From Neoarius graeffei (taxonomy: Eukaryota > Chordata > Actinopteri > Siluriformes > Ariidae): a stretch of 64,000 nucleotides of DNA. Location: assembly GCF_027579695.1 (NCBI RefSeq), contig NC_083570.1, positions 4,743,001 through 4,807,000 on the forward strand, in the 5' to 3' direction. Under the pieces are notes generated by a model, which did no database searches, was not told where the DNA came from, and saw only the letters and a list, made by a program, of their open reading frames with translations. Shown here one piece after another: positions 21,830 to 32,774 of this stretch; the first letter of the stretch is position 1, and the number at the start of each line of letters is the position of its first letter. The translations under genes were made by a program, and so were the position numbers.

Positions 21830-22723
21830 GATACACGCTTAACACACACACAAGCACACATTAGCAACAGCGCTAATCCTTTGTTCTATCAGCATTCCAA
21901 ACTTTACAGCCCCCTCACACACACACACCCTTGCTCTCCCTCTCTTACACACACATAGACTACCTCACGGTTTTCCAACTGATTATTATTTTTATCTTTG
22001 TTATAATAAATTCATTTATTAAACAACCTGTGTGTATTCATTTGTTGTGCAAGAATATCTGTGAAGTCACCCAATCTCTCAAAGAATTCAAAAAGGTGCA
22101 TATAAGTTATGTAATATGGTAAGTGATCATAATAATTTGGATTCATAATTTAGCTGAATGATTCACTGCTTTGAATGATTCACTGATTCACTTTGAATGA
22201 TTCATTGATTCACTAAATGACTCACTGAATGATTCACTTGAATGATTCAATGGGATTGATTCAATTTAATTATTAACCTTCAAATTTAATGAGACTGATT
22301 TAATGAGGGCGGCACGGTGGTGTAGTGGTTAGCGCTGTCGCCTCACAGCAAGAAGGTCCTGGGTTCAAGCCCCATGGCCGGCGAGGGCCTTTCTGTGTGG
22401 AGTTTGCATGTTCTCCCCGTGTCCGCGTGGGTTTCCTTCGGGTGCTCCGGTTTCCCCCACAGTCCAAAGACATGCAGGTTAGGTTAACTGGTGACTCTAA
22501 ATTGAGCGTAGGTGTGAATGTGAGTGTGAATGGTTGTCTGTGTCTATGTGTCAACCCTGTGATGATCTGGCAACTTGTCCAGGGTGTACCCCCCCTTTCT
22601 CCTGTAGTCAGCTGGGATAGGCTCCAGCTTGCCTGCGACCCTGTAGAACAGGATAAAGCAGCTAGAGATAATGAGATGAGATGATTTAATGAGATCACTT
22701 AATAATTACCAAATGTACCTACA
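21830..22723 (+). repeat. LTR in plus orientation, with SINE inserted; partner of the LTR at 25467
   Basis: Homologous to the reverse complement of 25467-25900: shared blocks include CAAAGAATTCAAAAAGGTGC, ATTTAATTATTAACCTTC and the end CCAAATGTACCTACA (22709-22723). The two copies are clearly diverged. Within it 22150-22245 is an array of GAATGATTCACT-type units. It abuts integrase sequence that reads on the opposite strand. The left boundary is uncertain. Confidence 0.75.
22308..22681 (+). repeat. Full-length V-SINE inserted in LTR
   Basis: Head GGCGGCACGGTGGTGTAGTGG, V-domain, and a tail ending GAGATGAGA. A 12-bp duplication TGATTTAATGAG flanks it (22296-22307 and 22682-22693). The opposite LTR at 25480 shows the unfilled sequence. 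Confidence 0.95.
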
Positions 22724-25466
22724 TTTCACATCCCAATTTTTACCATGGTTTGTGACATACTTTCGCAGCATGCTCACAATGGTTTGAATGGCTTGTTCAG
22801 CCTGACCAGAGAATTGAGGGTGGTACGCGATATGGAATTTCGCCTCGACGCCTAACATGTTCCACAGCGCAGCCATTACACCAGCAGTGAGATGGGTGCC
22901 TGTGTCTGAGTCGATGGAAAGAGGGAGGTTTTTCAACGAATTGTGGCCACTGGGGGAATTGCGATGTCAGGTGTTTCGACACCGGACTCGGTGTTCAAAG
23001 ACATGAACTGAAGTTCATCGGAAATTTGATCTCGCGTGGTGCTTGTTTGATCGGTGTTTGCACTAATCTCATCGCAACGGGTTTGTGCATGTTTTGTGGG
23101 ATCCAACGACGGTGGGGTTTTGTTTTTTGTAAAGCTGACTAAGTTTATGTTGCAGGGCTTGGTTGGGATTGGGTCGCCTTGTGAGAGCCGTGTCTGAGAG
23201 ATGGTGGTGAAGACTTTAGCGCGCATGAGAGGTGCGTCTTGTGTGTTTGCCTTTACCACCAGGGGGGGCCCTACATCCTGACCCTCGCCTGCTGTTTCAG
23301 AGGGATCTCCTTCCCCTTTCACGAGATATACCCACGGTTCCTGGCCTAGTCATGCCAGCAAATAGCTTGTCATTTTTCTTGGGCTCTTTTGTTTTATCTG
23401 TTGAGGGGTCTGACCTCTCCTGTAAGAGTTCGTTAATCTCAGCCAACTGGGCTTTTAAAGAGTCCAGCTCTGAGCAGAACTCACCAGGTTGGTCTGAGTC
23501 ACTGTCTCGGTCATTTCTACCCCTACATGGAGAGCTACGGTCAGAGCGCTCCTGCCGTCTCTGGCCAGAGCGGAGATGACGGTCTTGCTGCCAACCGCCT
23601 TGTTCCCTACGATCCTTTTCATGTGATGGGCAGTTGCCATAGTCTCTGTGGACTTGCCTTCGGTCCCTCCTGGCCTTACCTTGCCGATTCTTCCACTCAC
23701 CCTTGTGATGGCTCGGCAAGGGGCGGTTCGGACCAGGATTTCTCCAGGGGGGGTCCCCCTTTCGGAGCTTCGCCTCCTTCTAAGGCTAGCGGGGGCCCGT
23801 CTGCACTCTGGAAACTAAGGACTCTGGGTTCATCATTGTTCCTGTCTGTGGTTTTGACAATGGTCTCCCAGGTCATTTGGGCTAGTCGCCTAATTTCCCT
23901 CATCGAGTGGAAACCCTGTCGACATGTCAGTGCGACTTGAGTCCGCACGCTTGGGTGGAGGTTATGTAAGAAGAGGGATTTGAAGCCTCTATCTTCTTCC
24001 AAGCCTGGTGTGCTACTACCTTGGAAATAGGCAGTACTTAGCCGTCTATAATATTCACGAAGGGCCTCAAACCGTTTTTCTTTGATTTGTAATGCACACA
24101 ATGTAGTGGAGGTTTCGTCCATGTATGGCGCATATTCTTCCCTCATGTAATTGCGAAGTTTCGAATAACTATCGTGAACATTTGGGGGTAGTGTCTCTAA
24201 AAAGGCACAAACGCTGCTACTGGAGGTTTTCCAGATCAGTTTAAGTTTTTCTCGCGTTGTGGCTTTTGGTAGGTCCATCAGGCATCGGTCTATTTCTCGC
24301 AAATAATCATTCACATTTGTTCTTTGATTGTCGGGATCGAATCGTTCGACATCTTTGGCAAGTAGGTCAATTTTCCGTAAGCAAAGGGTTTGGTGCACAT
24401 CCTTGTGCGACCTTCTTGGCTCTTCTGAGCACTCACTATCTAAGCTACTCTGGTGTTGCTCCCGTTTTGCAATAGATTCATAGCCTGATTCATCCGAAGA
24501 TTGACCAGGGGTACTGTGGTACACTGACCTGGGTGTGCTATGGTTCTGGGCTCGGGATGAGCACAGTACGGCTCCACCTTGGCTAAACGACGAAGTCGTG
24601 TAGTGAGTTGATGGAGTTTGGCGGGGTGTCTGGTCCTCGACCAGGTAATCTACGGTGTCCGGTTTGGACGCCCCTTCCTGCTCTGAACTGTGGCGCATTG
24701 TTGGGGGTCTTTCACGCCCCTCGTGCTCTTCTTGGGGGGTGTGCTCCTCGGCAGACCTCTTGGCAGCCATTTCGGCTTTCTCTAGCCTTTTGGTGCAATC
24801 AAGGGAGTTCTTCAAGAGCTCACACTCCCTATGTAAATCATTATTATCGGCTGCCAGCTCGGCGTTGCTGGTGGTCAGCCTTTCAACCTCTCCGCGGAGG
24901 CGTCTGATTTCTGAATCAGTTTCTCGGAAGTGTAACAGGAATAGCTTACCTAGTGCCTCTTGGACACCAGTGTTTGTTCTTTTTGGATCTCTCATATGTT
25001 TATTCGAGTTATCTATGTTGTTTTGGCATTCACTCTTACTCGTGTTCCTAATGTTTGCCTTTTCGGAGGCAGAGCAGTGAATGAGGTCTGTGATGACCTC
25101 AAGGAGAGACACGTCTTGAGCGTTGTCCTCAATTTTTGAGACACGAGGGGATGCCATTTTGCTTAGGCTGGATACTGGATAATTAATCAATCAATGAGTT
25201 AATTTATTAATTAATTTTTATTAATTAATATTAACTACGTAATTAATTAATTAATTTTGTTTTGTTTGGAAATGCTATCTCTTATCTGAAGTTATGAATA
25301 GGTTATGAGTATTTGGTGATATGGTTATCACACTATGGTTAACCGTTTTAACACACCTGGGAATATACCTTGGCAATTGATGAATCAAACTGATAGTTTA
25401 TTTGTTGTTGCCACAATATTCAAGAAGTCAACAAACCAATCTCCTCACATGGGGCACCAATTTAAC
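22724..25466 (-). mobile_element. LTR retroelement internal region (gag and an integrase piece), fossil
   Basis: On the minus strand, from right to left: a primer-binding-like stretch after the LTR (TGGTGCCCCATGTGAGG, 25442-25460), an open gag-like frame of 497 codons (25190-23697; coiled-coil region near residues 95-150, then a helical capsid-like part), a basic Arg/Asp-rich nucleocapsid-like stretch (23719-23297), and an integrase piece with IDSDTGTH and AYHPQFSGQ (22936-22706). Most of pol is absent, so it cannot be autonomous. The exact family is not recognised. Confidence 0.75.
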
Positions 25467-27220
25467 TGTAGGTACATTTGGTAATTATTAAGTGATCAAT
25501 CTCATTAAATCAGTCTCATTAAATTTGAAGGTTAATAATTAAATTGAATCAGTCTCATTTGAATCGTTTAAATTGAATCAGTCTCATATCATTAAATCAC
25601 TCATGGAATCAGTCTCATTAATTAATACCATTAATTTTGGTGCTTAATAATAAATTACCAAACAGCTAAATTATGGTATTCCAAATCATGATCACTTATC
25701 ATATTACATAAATTATATGCACCTTTTTGAATTCTTTGGGAGATTGTGTGACTTCATAAACATTGGAACACAAATAAAACACACAGTTTCAATAATAAAT
25801 GAATTTATTATAACAAAGATAAAAATGGATAATAGCAGATTGAAATATATACAAACAGTGAGGTGTGTGTGTGTGTGTGTGTATATGAGAGGCCTTGCGT
25901 GGGTGTGGCCTACACAAAAGAATTAGCTTTGGTTGCTAAGACAAAAGAATTAGCTCTGGTTGCTAAGACAAAAGAGTTAGCTTTGTGTAGCTAACGAAGA
26001 TATGTGTTTGTGAGGCCTGGTGACCACGTGTGCAGGTAGGCCTAGATTAACCTCGTGTGGCTAAGCTAAGACAAAGGGAAGCTGGCTAAGGTGTGTTTGT
26101 GAGTGGCCACGTGGCCTGAACAAAGAGCTAGCCTGTGGGTTGCTAGCTGAGGTGTGGTTGACCATGTGGTGAGGCCTAGATTAGCTTTGTGTTGCTAATG
26201 TGTGTTTGTGTGTGGCCTGTGAAAGGCCCTATGGCCTAGCTAAGGTGTGTTTGTGGGTGACCACGTGTTTGGGTAGGCCTAGATTAGCTTTGTGTTGCTA
26301 AGTAGACAAAGGAATTAGCCGTAGACTTATTTCACTAGCTTATAACAATACTGAATCCACTGAAATCTTGATGCGGTCAAGATGTATAATAAGAGAATTA
26401 AATATGTTAGTAGGAATAAAGAGGAGCATGCACAGCCTATCTATTAAACAATTGAGAGATTAAAACAAAACAGATCAATTCAATTCGACACGCTATGTGT
26501 CTACAGTGTAACAAATAAACCTGGGTTTAAATTCACACTATTTCAATAAAAGCAAATTCCTAAGACTAGCTTTAATTATGCCCAAAAATGCCAAGTCTTA
26601 CTTCCGTATCCCGCTTCTACGCGAGATTATGAGATGTCCCGAGACTTTGGAGTTTTTCACCGTTGTGAAGATCTCCGTGAAGCACAGGGAATTACGTGGA
26701 GAAGTTGAGTTTCACAGAAGCCCGTGGAGCACGTCTGTGGAGAGCAGAGAATTCTGGGTCCAGCGCTTCGTGGCTCGTGGGAAGAAAAACTCTGGTCAAA
26801 CAATGTGCACAGCGCTTTGTTTAAAAAAAAAAAAAAGGGTCCAGCCGCTCTTTTTAACTTTTAATTAAAACTGCTTGGGCGGCAGTCGTGACGTCACTTC
26901 TAATACGAATAAAATCGGTTAACTCAAGTTGAGTTTAAAGATCGCGCGACTCTGGAGTCTACCTTGGCCAAGGGTAAGAAAGAAATCGCGCTAAATTGTG
27001 GATCTTGCAAGAAAGAGGTGGTTTTGAGTTTACTCGTGGAGCGAGCAGCCTCTTTGTGTCTGTAGACTGCTGGTCCCGAGACAGAAAGAGGAAGAGCGGA
27101 AGTGTCATTCCATTATTTATGCCTTCAGAGAGGACGTAACGTTGGTGCTCCTGCCCTGGCGTGACGCAAGTCAATGCGGAAGTGGGTTGATGGGAAATGT
27201 AGTTTCTTAAAGAGATGGGC
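25467..27220 (-). repeat. 5' LTR of the minus-strand retroelement (long, outer edge uncertain)
   Basis: The inner edge is set by TACCTACA (minus strand) at 25467, next to the primer-binding-like stretch. The LTR extends at least to 25900 by homology with 21950-22300 and probably to about 27220 (TGCAAGCCCATCTC on the minus strand), where LINE coding begins. It holds an imperfect minisatellite at 25925-26310. A 96-codon frame at 26578-26868 resembles nothing known. Confidence 0.55.
25925..26310. repeat. Imperfect minisatellite with repeated CACGTG boxes
   Basis: Units built from 'gaccacgtg ... taggcctagattagctttgtgttgctaa' recur three to four times with variation. Each unit brings one ACCACGTG E-box-like site. 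Confidence 0.7.
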
Positions 27221-27225
27221 TTGCA

Positions 27226-28886
27226 CGCTCTCTATAGTGGAGATGCTGACCAGGCTGATGGACTTCTGTTGGCAGGAGAAACAGGTTCCTCGGGACTGGC
27301 AAGAGGGCGTGATTGTGAAGTTCCCAAGGAAAGGGGACCTCTCAAACTGCAACAATTGGCAGGGCATTATGCTTTTATCCATCCCTGGGAAGGTGTTCTG
27401 CACAGTGCTCTTGAAGAGGTTGAAGAAAGATGTTGACTGCCAGTTGAGAGAAGAACAAGCTGGTTTTCGTAGCAATCACTCATGCACAGAACAGATATTC
27501 ACCCTTAGAAACATCATTGATCAATGCCTTGAACATCAAACACCATTAGCACTGAATTTCATCGATTTTAAGAAGGCATTCAATAGTATACACAGGGAGA
27601 CTCTCTGGAACATTGCTCTGTCATATGGAATACCAGAATGCTTTGTCAGTATCTTTAAGAGCCTCTATGCAAACTCAAGGTGCTGCGTAAGAACGGAGGA
27701 AGGAACAACAGATTTCTTCAACATCATCACACACTGTAAACCCGAATAAGTTGAGTTTACTTAAAAAAATTGAGGAAAGTGGTTGCCTTAAAAAAAATAA
27801 GTAATTATTAATGATTGAATTGAGTACCTTAAACTTACCAGAAGATTGTAAGTTTAAGGTACTCAATTCAATCATTAATAATTACTTATTTTTTTTAAGG
27901 CAACCACTTTCCTCAATTTTTTTAAGTAAACTCAACTTATTCGGGTTTACAGTGCAGGTGTCAGACAAGGCTGCATCCTTTCGCCCTTCCTCTTTCTTCT
28001 GACAATCGACTTTGTTCTGAAGAAGACCACCAGAGAAGGCAGAGAGGGTATCAAATGGAGGGATGAAGCAAGGCTGGCAGACCTAAATTTTGCAGATGAC
28101 CTAGCCCTGCTGACTGAAAACAACCAGGATCTACAACACCTAACCACAAGGCTAGAGGAGTTTGCCGGGAAATCTGGGCTGCGAGTGAGCTCCGAGAAGA
28201 CCAAGACAATGGAGCTGGGAAACCACATCAGTCAAACACCACTGAGCATCATTGTCAATGGCAGCCAGGTGGAGACAGTTGATCTGTTTACTTACCTTGG
28301 CAGTGTTATCAGCAACAGAGGCGATGTGGAGCCAGACATCAACTGCAGAGTAGGGAAAGCTGCTTCAGTGTTCCGAAGGATGAATACTATCTGGACAGCA
28401 ACCAACATCAACCTTGACACAAAACTCTGACTGTATAACAGCATAGTCCTACCCACTGCAATATATGCAAGCGAGACATGGAAGTGTTCTGTCAAAATGA
28501 CCAAAAAGCTGGATGCCTTCCACCAGAGAAACCTAAGGAAGATCTTAAAGGTGAGGTGGCAAGAGCACGTAACAAATGAAGAAATCATCAGAAGGGCTAA
28601 ATCAAGACCGCTCAGTGACATTATTCCAGCCAAGAGGATGCAGCTGGCAGGACACATCCTCTGCCTACCCAGACACAGACACTCCAAAACAGCCATGACC
28701 TGGGTTCCTCCAGACGGCAGAAGAAAGAGAGGAAGGCCAAAAAACACCTGGCGAAGGACATTCCTGGAAGATCTAAAAAGGGCAAACATCACCTGGGAGG
28801 AAGCGGAGACAGTAGTAGACGATAAACGGACATGGAAGCTTGCTGCCCGATGTGCCTCTAAAGGCACAGGAGGAACTAAGGTCTAA
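27226..28886 (+). mobile_element. RTE-like LINE, reverse transcriptase and C-terminal domain
   Basis: 27226-27731 encodes RT motifs (WQEKQVPRDWQEGVIVKFPR, NWQGIMLLSIPGKVF, REEQAGFRSNHSCTEQIFTL, LNFIDFKKAFNSIHR). After a 223-bp MITE it resumes at 27955 with GVRQGCILSPFLF and LNFADDLALL (catalytic Asp-Asp), and ends with RKRGRPKNTWRRTFLED and a stop at 28884. One in-frame TGA occurs after NLDTKL (28428). The N-terminal endonuclease is missing. The RTE label is from motif memory; other clades are possible. Confidence 0.8.
27732..27954. mobile_element. Palindromic CACTG-ended MITE inside the LINE
   Basis: The element is one long, almost perfect palindrome: CACTGTAAACCCGAATAAG on the left mirrors CTTATTCGGGTTTACAGTG on the right, with arms of more than 100 bp. 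A 2-bp CA duplication flanks it, and its removal restores the LINE frame (ITGVRQGC). CACTG...CAGTG ends with a short duplication point to the EnSpm/CACTA superfamily. Confidence 0.88.
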
Positions 28887-29479
28887 GGTAAGGTCTCGTT
28901 TTCTCTACCTCGTTCTCTCGTCCTGCCAACATTGCTCTGTTTGCCGATCGATTGTCCTTGCCTGTATTTTCACTACAATTCTCATCATGTGATTTGGCTT
29001 TGTTCCCAGTTTGCTTCTCCCACTCTCCCCTGCACATACATCCGTAAGTGCCTGTGTAGCACCGCTATCAATTCCCTGATACTCGAGAAGCTACTGGACC
29101 AATTCTAGGTTCTATTAGAGTGGGGTAGACAAGTGAGAGTTCGACCAGAAACCAGGGATTGCAAATGGAAATGCCAGCACTTGACTGAATATAAAACAGA
29201 ACATACAGAAATGAAAACATACTGTCTCAAATTCCTGCAGGCAATAGAGAGTACCAACTCACTCTTCTCACACAAAGTTGTCTCACTGAAATGAAGTATA
29301 ATTCAGTTAGATAATCTACCTAAGATGGATGAATTTATAAAAGTTCTCTCTCTCCTTTTGAATTTTAATCTGATTTCTATGTTTTAGACCGGTCTGTAAA
29401 CGATTATCTTTAACGTTACGTGGTTATTGAACTGCACCTATTTAATCCTATTATTACAACAGGTTAACTCTTTTGTTCC
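28887..29479. other. Non-coding stretch with a gypsy LTR-like fragment
   Basis: 28895-29075 resembles the leader of the gypsy relic (4180-4310): TTGCCCCTG-like pyrimidine-rich sequence, GATTTGGCTTTGTTCCCAG and CCCTGCACATACATCCGTAA. Nothing coding in the remainder. Confidence 0.5.
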
Positions 29480-31900
29480 CTCTAGGAGCAATTCACCAAT
29501 ATCACAGTTCTAAGCACAACCAAATGAAACTTATTTGTACCCAAAATCATAACAGAGGAATGAAGTAAACTTGTTAATGAATGGAAAACATCATATACTT
29601 CAGAAAAAGTGATAGTGGGCGGAGACTTTAACATAGCCCCTGATTCATGGTTAGATCGAATACCACAGGAATCGACAACCTGTTTACAGCCTCATTATAC
29701 TGAATTTATGAACAACGAATGTAATTGATTTTTGGAGGTCGTCAAACCCAACTTGTATTAATTATACATGGTTTAATGCTGCAGGAAACGGTCAGTGTTC
29801 GAGACTAGATTACTGGCTTATCTCTTGTGAGCTGTATAATGATATTTTAGATTGTGAAATTTCAGCGTCTCCGCTCACAGACCATTGTACAATTAGTCTA
29901 AACCTATTCACGTTTAAGCAACATAAGATCCTTCCTAATATCTGGAAATTTAATCACGACACATTATAGAACGGTGAATTTTGTGATCAGGTGAAGTCTC
30001 TTATTTTGGAGGTTGAAGAGTTAGACATGTCTGATAGGAGTAAATAGGAATGGTTTAAGTTTAAGATCAAACAAATAGCAATTGGCATGGGTAAAAAACT
30101 TTCACGTATAAGGAGACAAGAACAAAATGATCTGATTGATAAAATTAATACATTAGTAAATAACACACAACTATCCTTCGAAAACATTTCAGAATTACAG
30201 TCACTGCAGTCTCAACTAGACGAAATGTACACAATAAAGGCAAATGGAGCTTCCACTCGATCAAGAGCTGGATGGATCGAACAGGGTGAAAAAAGTTCAT
30301 CGTATTTCTTCGGACTTGAAAAACAAAGACAAACTCAGAAAAAAAGGAGTAAGCTTACGACCAATGATAATATAATAGAAGATCAGAAATGAGTACAGGA
30401 TGGAATTTGGCTCTTTTATTGTAACTTAAATTTTATAAATCAGAATGTGACGTCTTATTTTATCCCATCAATGATGACATCAAAAAAAATGGATGAAGAC
30501 AAACATACACTTGATGAGGAATGAACTATAACAGAAATTGAAATTGCATTAAAACAAATGAAAAATGGTAAATCACCAGGAATCGATGGGTTAACATCTG
30601 AATTTTTAAAATACATTTGGGTGGATATTAAAAAAAAATTATTACATAGAGCATTTTTAGAATGAATTCACAAAGGATGTTTATCCCCGACGATGAAGAC
30701 AGGCTTAATAACCTTGCTACCAAAACCCAAAAAAGACTTTTTGTTGCTAGACAATTGGAGACCTATAACCTTACTATGCAATGATTATAAATTACTTGCC
30801 TTAGTATCTGCTAATCGTCTAAAGCGTGGACTTGTAAAACTTGTAGACGAATATCAATCAGCCTTCATGAAGGGAAGATATATTCAAAACCGCGTCCGAC
30901 TGATTCTGGATATGATTGATTACCAATCAATTATTCAATTTAAGATTTTACATGGAATCAGACAAGGATGCCCAAGTTCACCAAAATTATTTATTTAATG
31001 TACACAAACGCTAGTGTACTTAACCTTGTGGAAAAATAGAACCATTACTATTAATAGGAAGACTTTATTTCAACAAGAATGGAATGATGATAAAGTTTTA
31101 GATGTTCCCGATCTAATGGATGAAAATGGACATTTAATGCAATTTAATTCATTTGTTGAAAAGTTTCATTGAAAATGTGTCTATAGAGAATTTAATTAAA
31201 TTTGTAGAGCTATTCCACCTCCCTTAAGATTCACAATAAAAAATACCATTGAATATTCAAAGGTGTCGGTCAAACTGCCTGAACTGAAAATCGGTGAAGT
31301 GGAAATTGGTGAAAGAAAATCTAATAACAAAGGAATTAGAAATGTTTTAAAATGGAAGCTATTCCCTTATTTAAAAAAAAAAAAGTAAGAATAACTGACG
31401 ATGGAGGAACGCTAACAAATACACACTGTAGTTATCTTAGACGGCCAATTTCACCCACAGTGAAAGAAATTCAGTTTAAAATACTGAACAATATTTATCC
31501 AGCTGCTGAAACTCTCAGGAAAAGGTTGAATTTGCTTCTGTCTGAAAATGAGTTCAGCACAGAAACTCCATCACTGGGGGAAACTTTATTCTCCTGTGCT
31601 CTTATCTTTTATTCTGCAAAGCTTTGACTGTAATATTTGAATAAAAATCCCAAACTCACAGATAAACCTGGATTTATAAGGTTCTATCTGCGGGCCAATC
31701 ATCATCCAGGCTGAATATGGGATGAACACGACATCGGCAGCCTGAACCGATCATGTACTGGATGTTCTAATGGAGTTTAAATATTGTTCAATGTTTTACA
31801 ATCAAATCTCAGGGTTTAGAAACAACTTCAGATTTGAAAAAGTGAATGTGGATTTTACATCTTAGAACACAAGCAGAAAAATCAAATTCATTCCAAAAGT
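29480..31900 (+). mobile_element. L1/Tx1-like LINE, endonuclease and reverse transcriptase, broken
   Basis: 29605-29650 encodes the AP endonuclease motif GGDFN; near 29870 is SPLTDHCTISL, the endonuclease C-terminal Asp-His. Then come a helical linker (30087-30392), RT motifs KTGLITLLPKPKKDF and DNWRPITLLCNDYKLLALVS, and HGIRQGCPSSPKLF. The Asp-Asp catalytic region is missing. 31352-31627 carries the C-terminal segment (IQFKILNNIYPAAETLRKRL). Many stops and frameshifts show a dead copy. Confidence 0.85.
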
Positions 31901-32244
31901 GATGTTTTATTTTTATATAGTGTGACCTGAACAGGTTTAAAATGTTGTTCTGTTCTGGCTTTATTACTGTTTATTAGTTATTTAATGAGATGCTGCTTAA
32001 TATGAAACAAACACAACTTTATAATGCGAAGGTCATGAGATCATTTTCTTTTTAAATTTGACGAGTTTCTTATCTGACAGTTAATTTTTAACATTTCCTT
32101 TTTAATTATTTTAAATTATTCATCTGTTTTAATTTAAATATTAAAATGAGTGTTTTTGTGCAGCTGGATTGTGTTCTAGTGAAACAGACGACTGAGCAAC
32201 AACGTGGCAACGTGCAGGAATTTTACAGAAAACACTACACACTT
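31901..32244 (-). other. 3' flank of finTRIM pseudogene, shared with 19238-19483
   Basis: 32018-32244 is the reverse complement of the flank after the intact finTRIM stop, including the AATAAAA signal and GGTCATGAGATCATTTTC. No gene in 31901-32017. Confidence 0.75.
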
Positions 32245-32774
32245 TTATTCTGGATCACACAATCTCACTGTAGAAACCCAGTTGACCCCACACCCAGCGT
32301 ATAGAGTCTGAGTGAATGTGGTGTGGACTCTGTGGAGGAGCTTCATCGTGTCAGAGACGCTGTAGAAGGACAGAGTTCCTGCACTGTGATCCACATACAC
32401 TCCTATTCTGGAGGCTGATGGAACTCTGAGATCAGTCTCAATGCTGTTGTGATAGAAAGAGAGAGAAGAAAGAGAACACTGCAGACTCCAGGACTGATTG
32501 TTGAATCCAGACCGACACTCATTACCCCATCCTTTCCTGCTGATGTCTTTATATGAGACTGATATGGACACACCATCAGCACCGCTCCACTCCACCTCCC
32601 AGTAACAGCGTCCACACACACTCTCCTTACACAACACCTGCTCCCAGTAATCAAATCTCTCTGGATGATCAGAGTAACGCTGCATACTCTCACTGTATCT
32701 CACCGCTCTGTTCTTCTCAGACAGAATGAGGTGACGATGTGCCGTGTTGGGATCCAGAGTCAGATAACAGAAAT
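32245..32774 (-). CDS. Open B30.2 exon of the finTRIM pseudogene
   Basis: Same length (530 bases) and same splice acceptor as exon 6 of the intact gene, with no stop until DPE. The protein differs from its paralogue in short clusters while about 55 residues from FYHNSIETD to LYAG are identical. Whether it is still expressed from an alternative upstream exon cannot be told. Confidence 0.7.

Noticed and set aside
27675-28002. Two frames encoding nearly the same peptide on opposite strands.
   Set aside because: This is a by-product of the palindromic MITE: the same arm is read from both sides.
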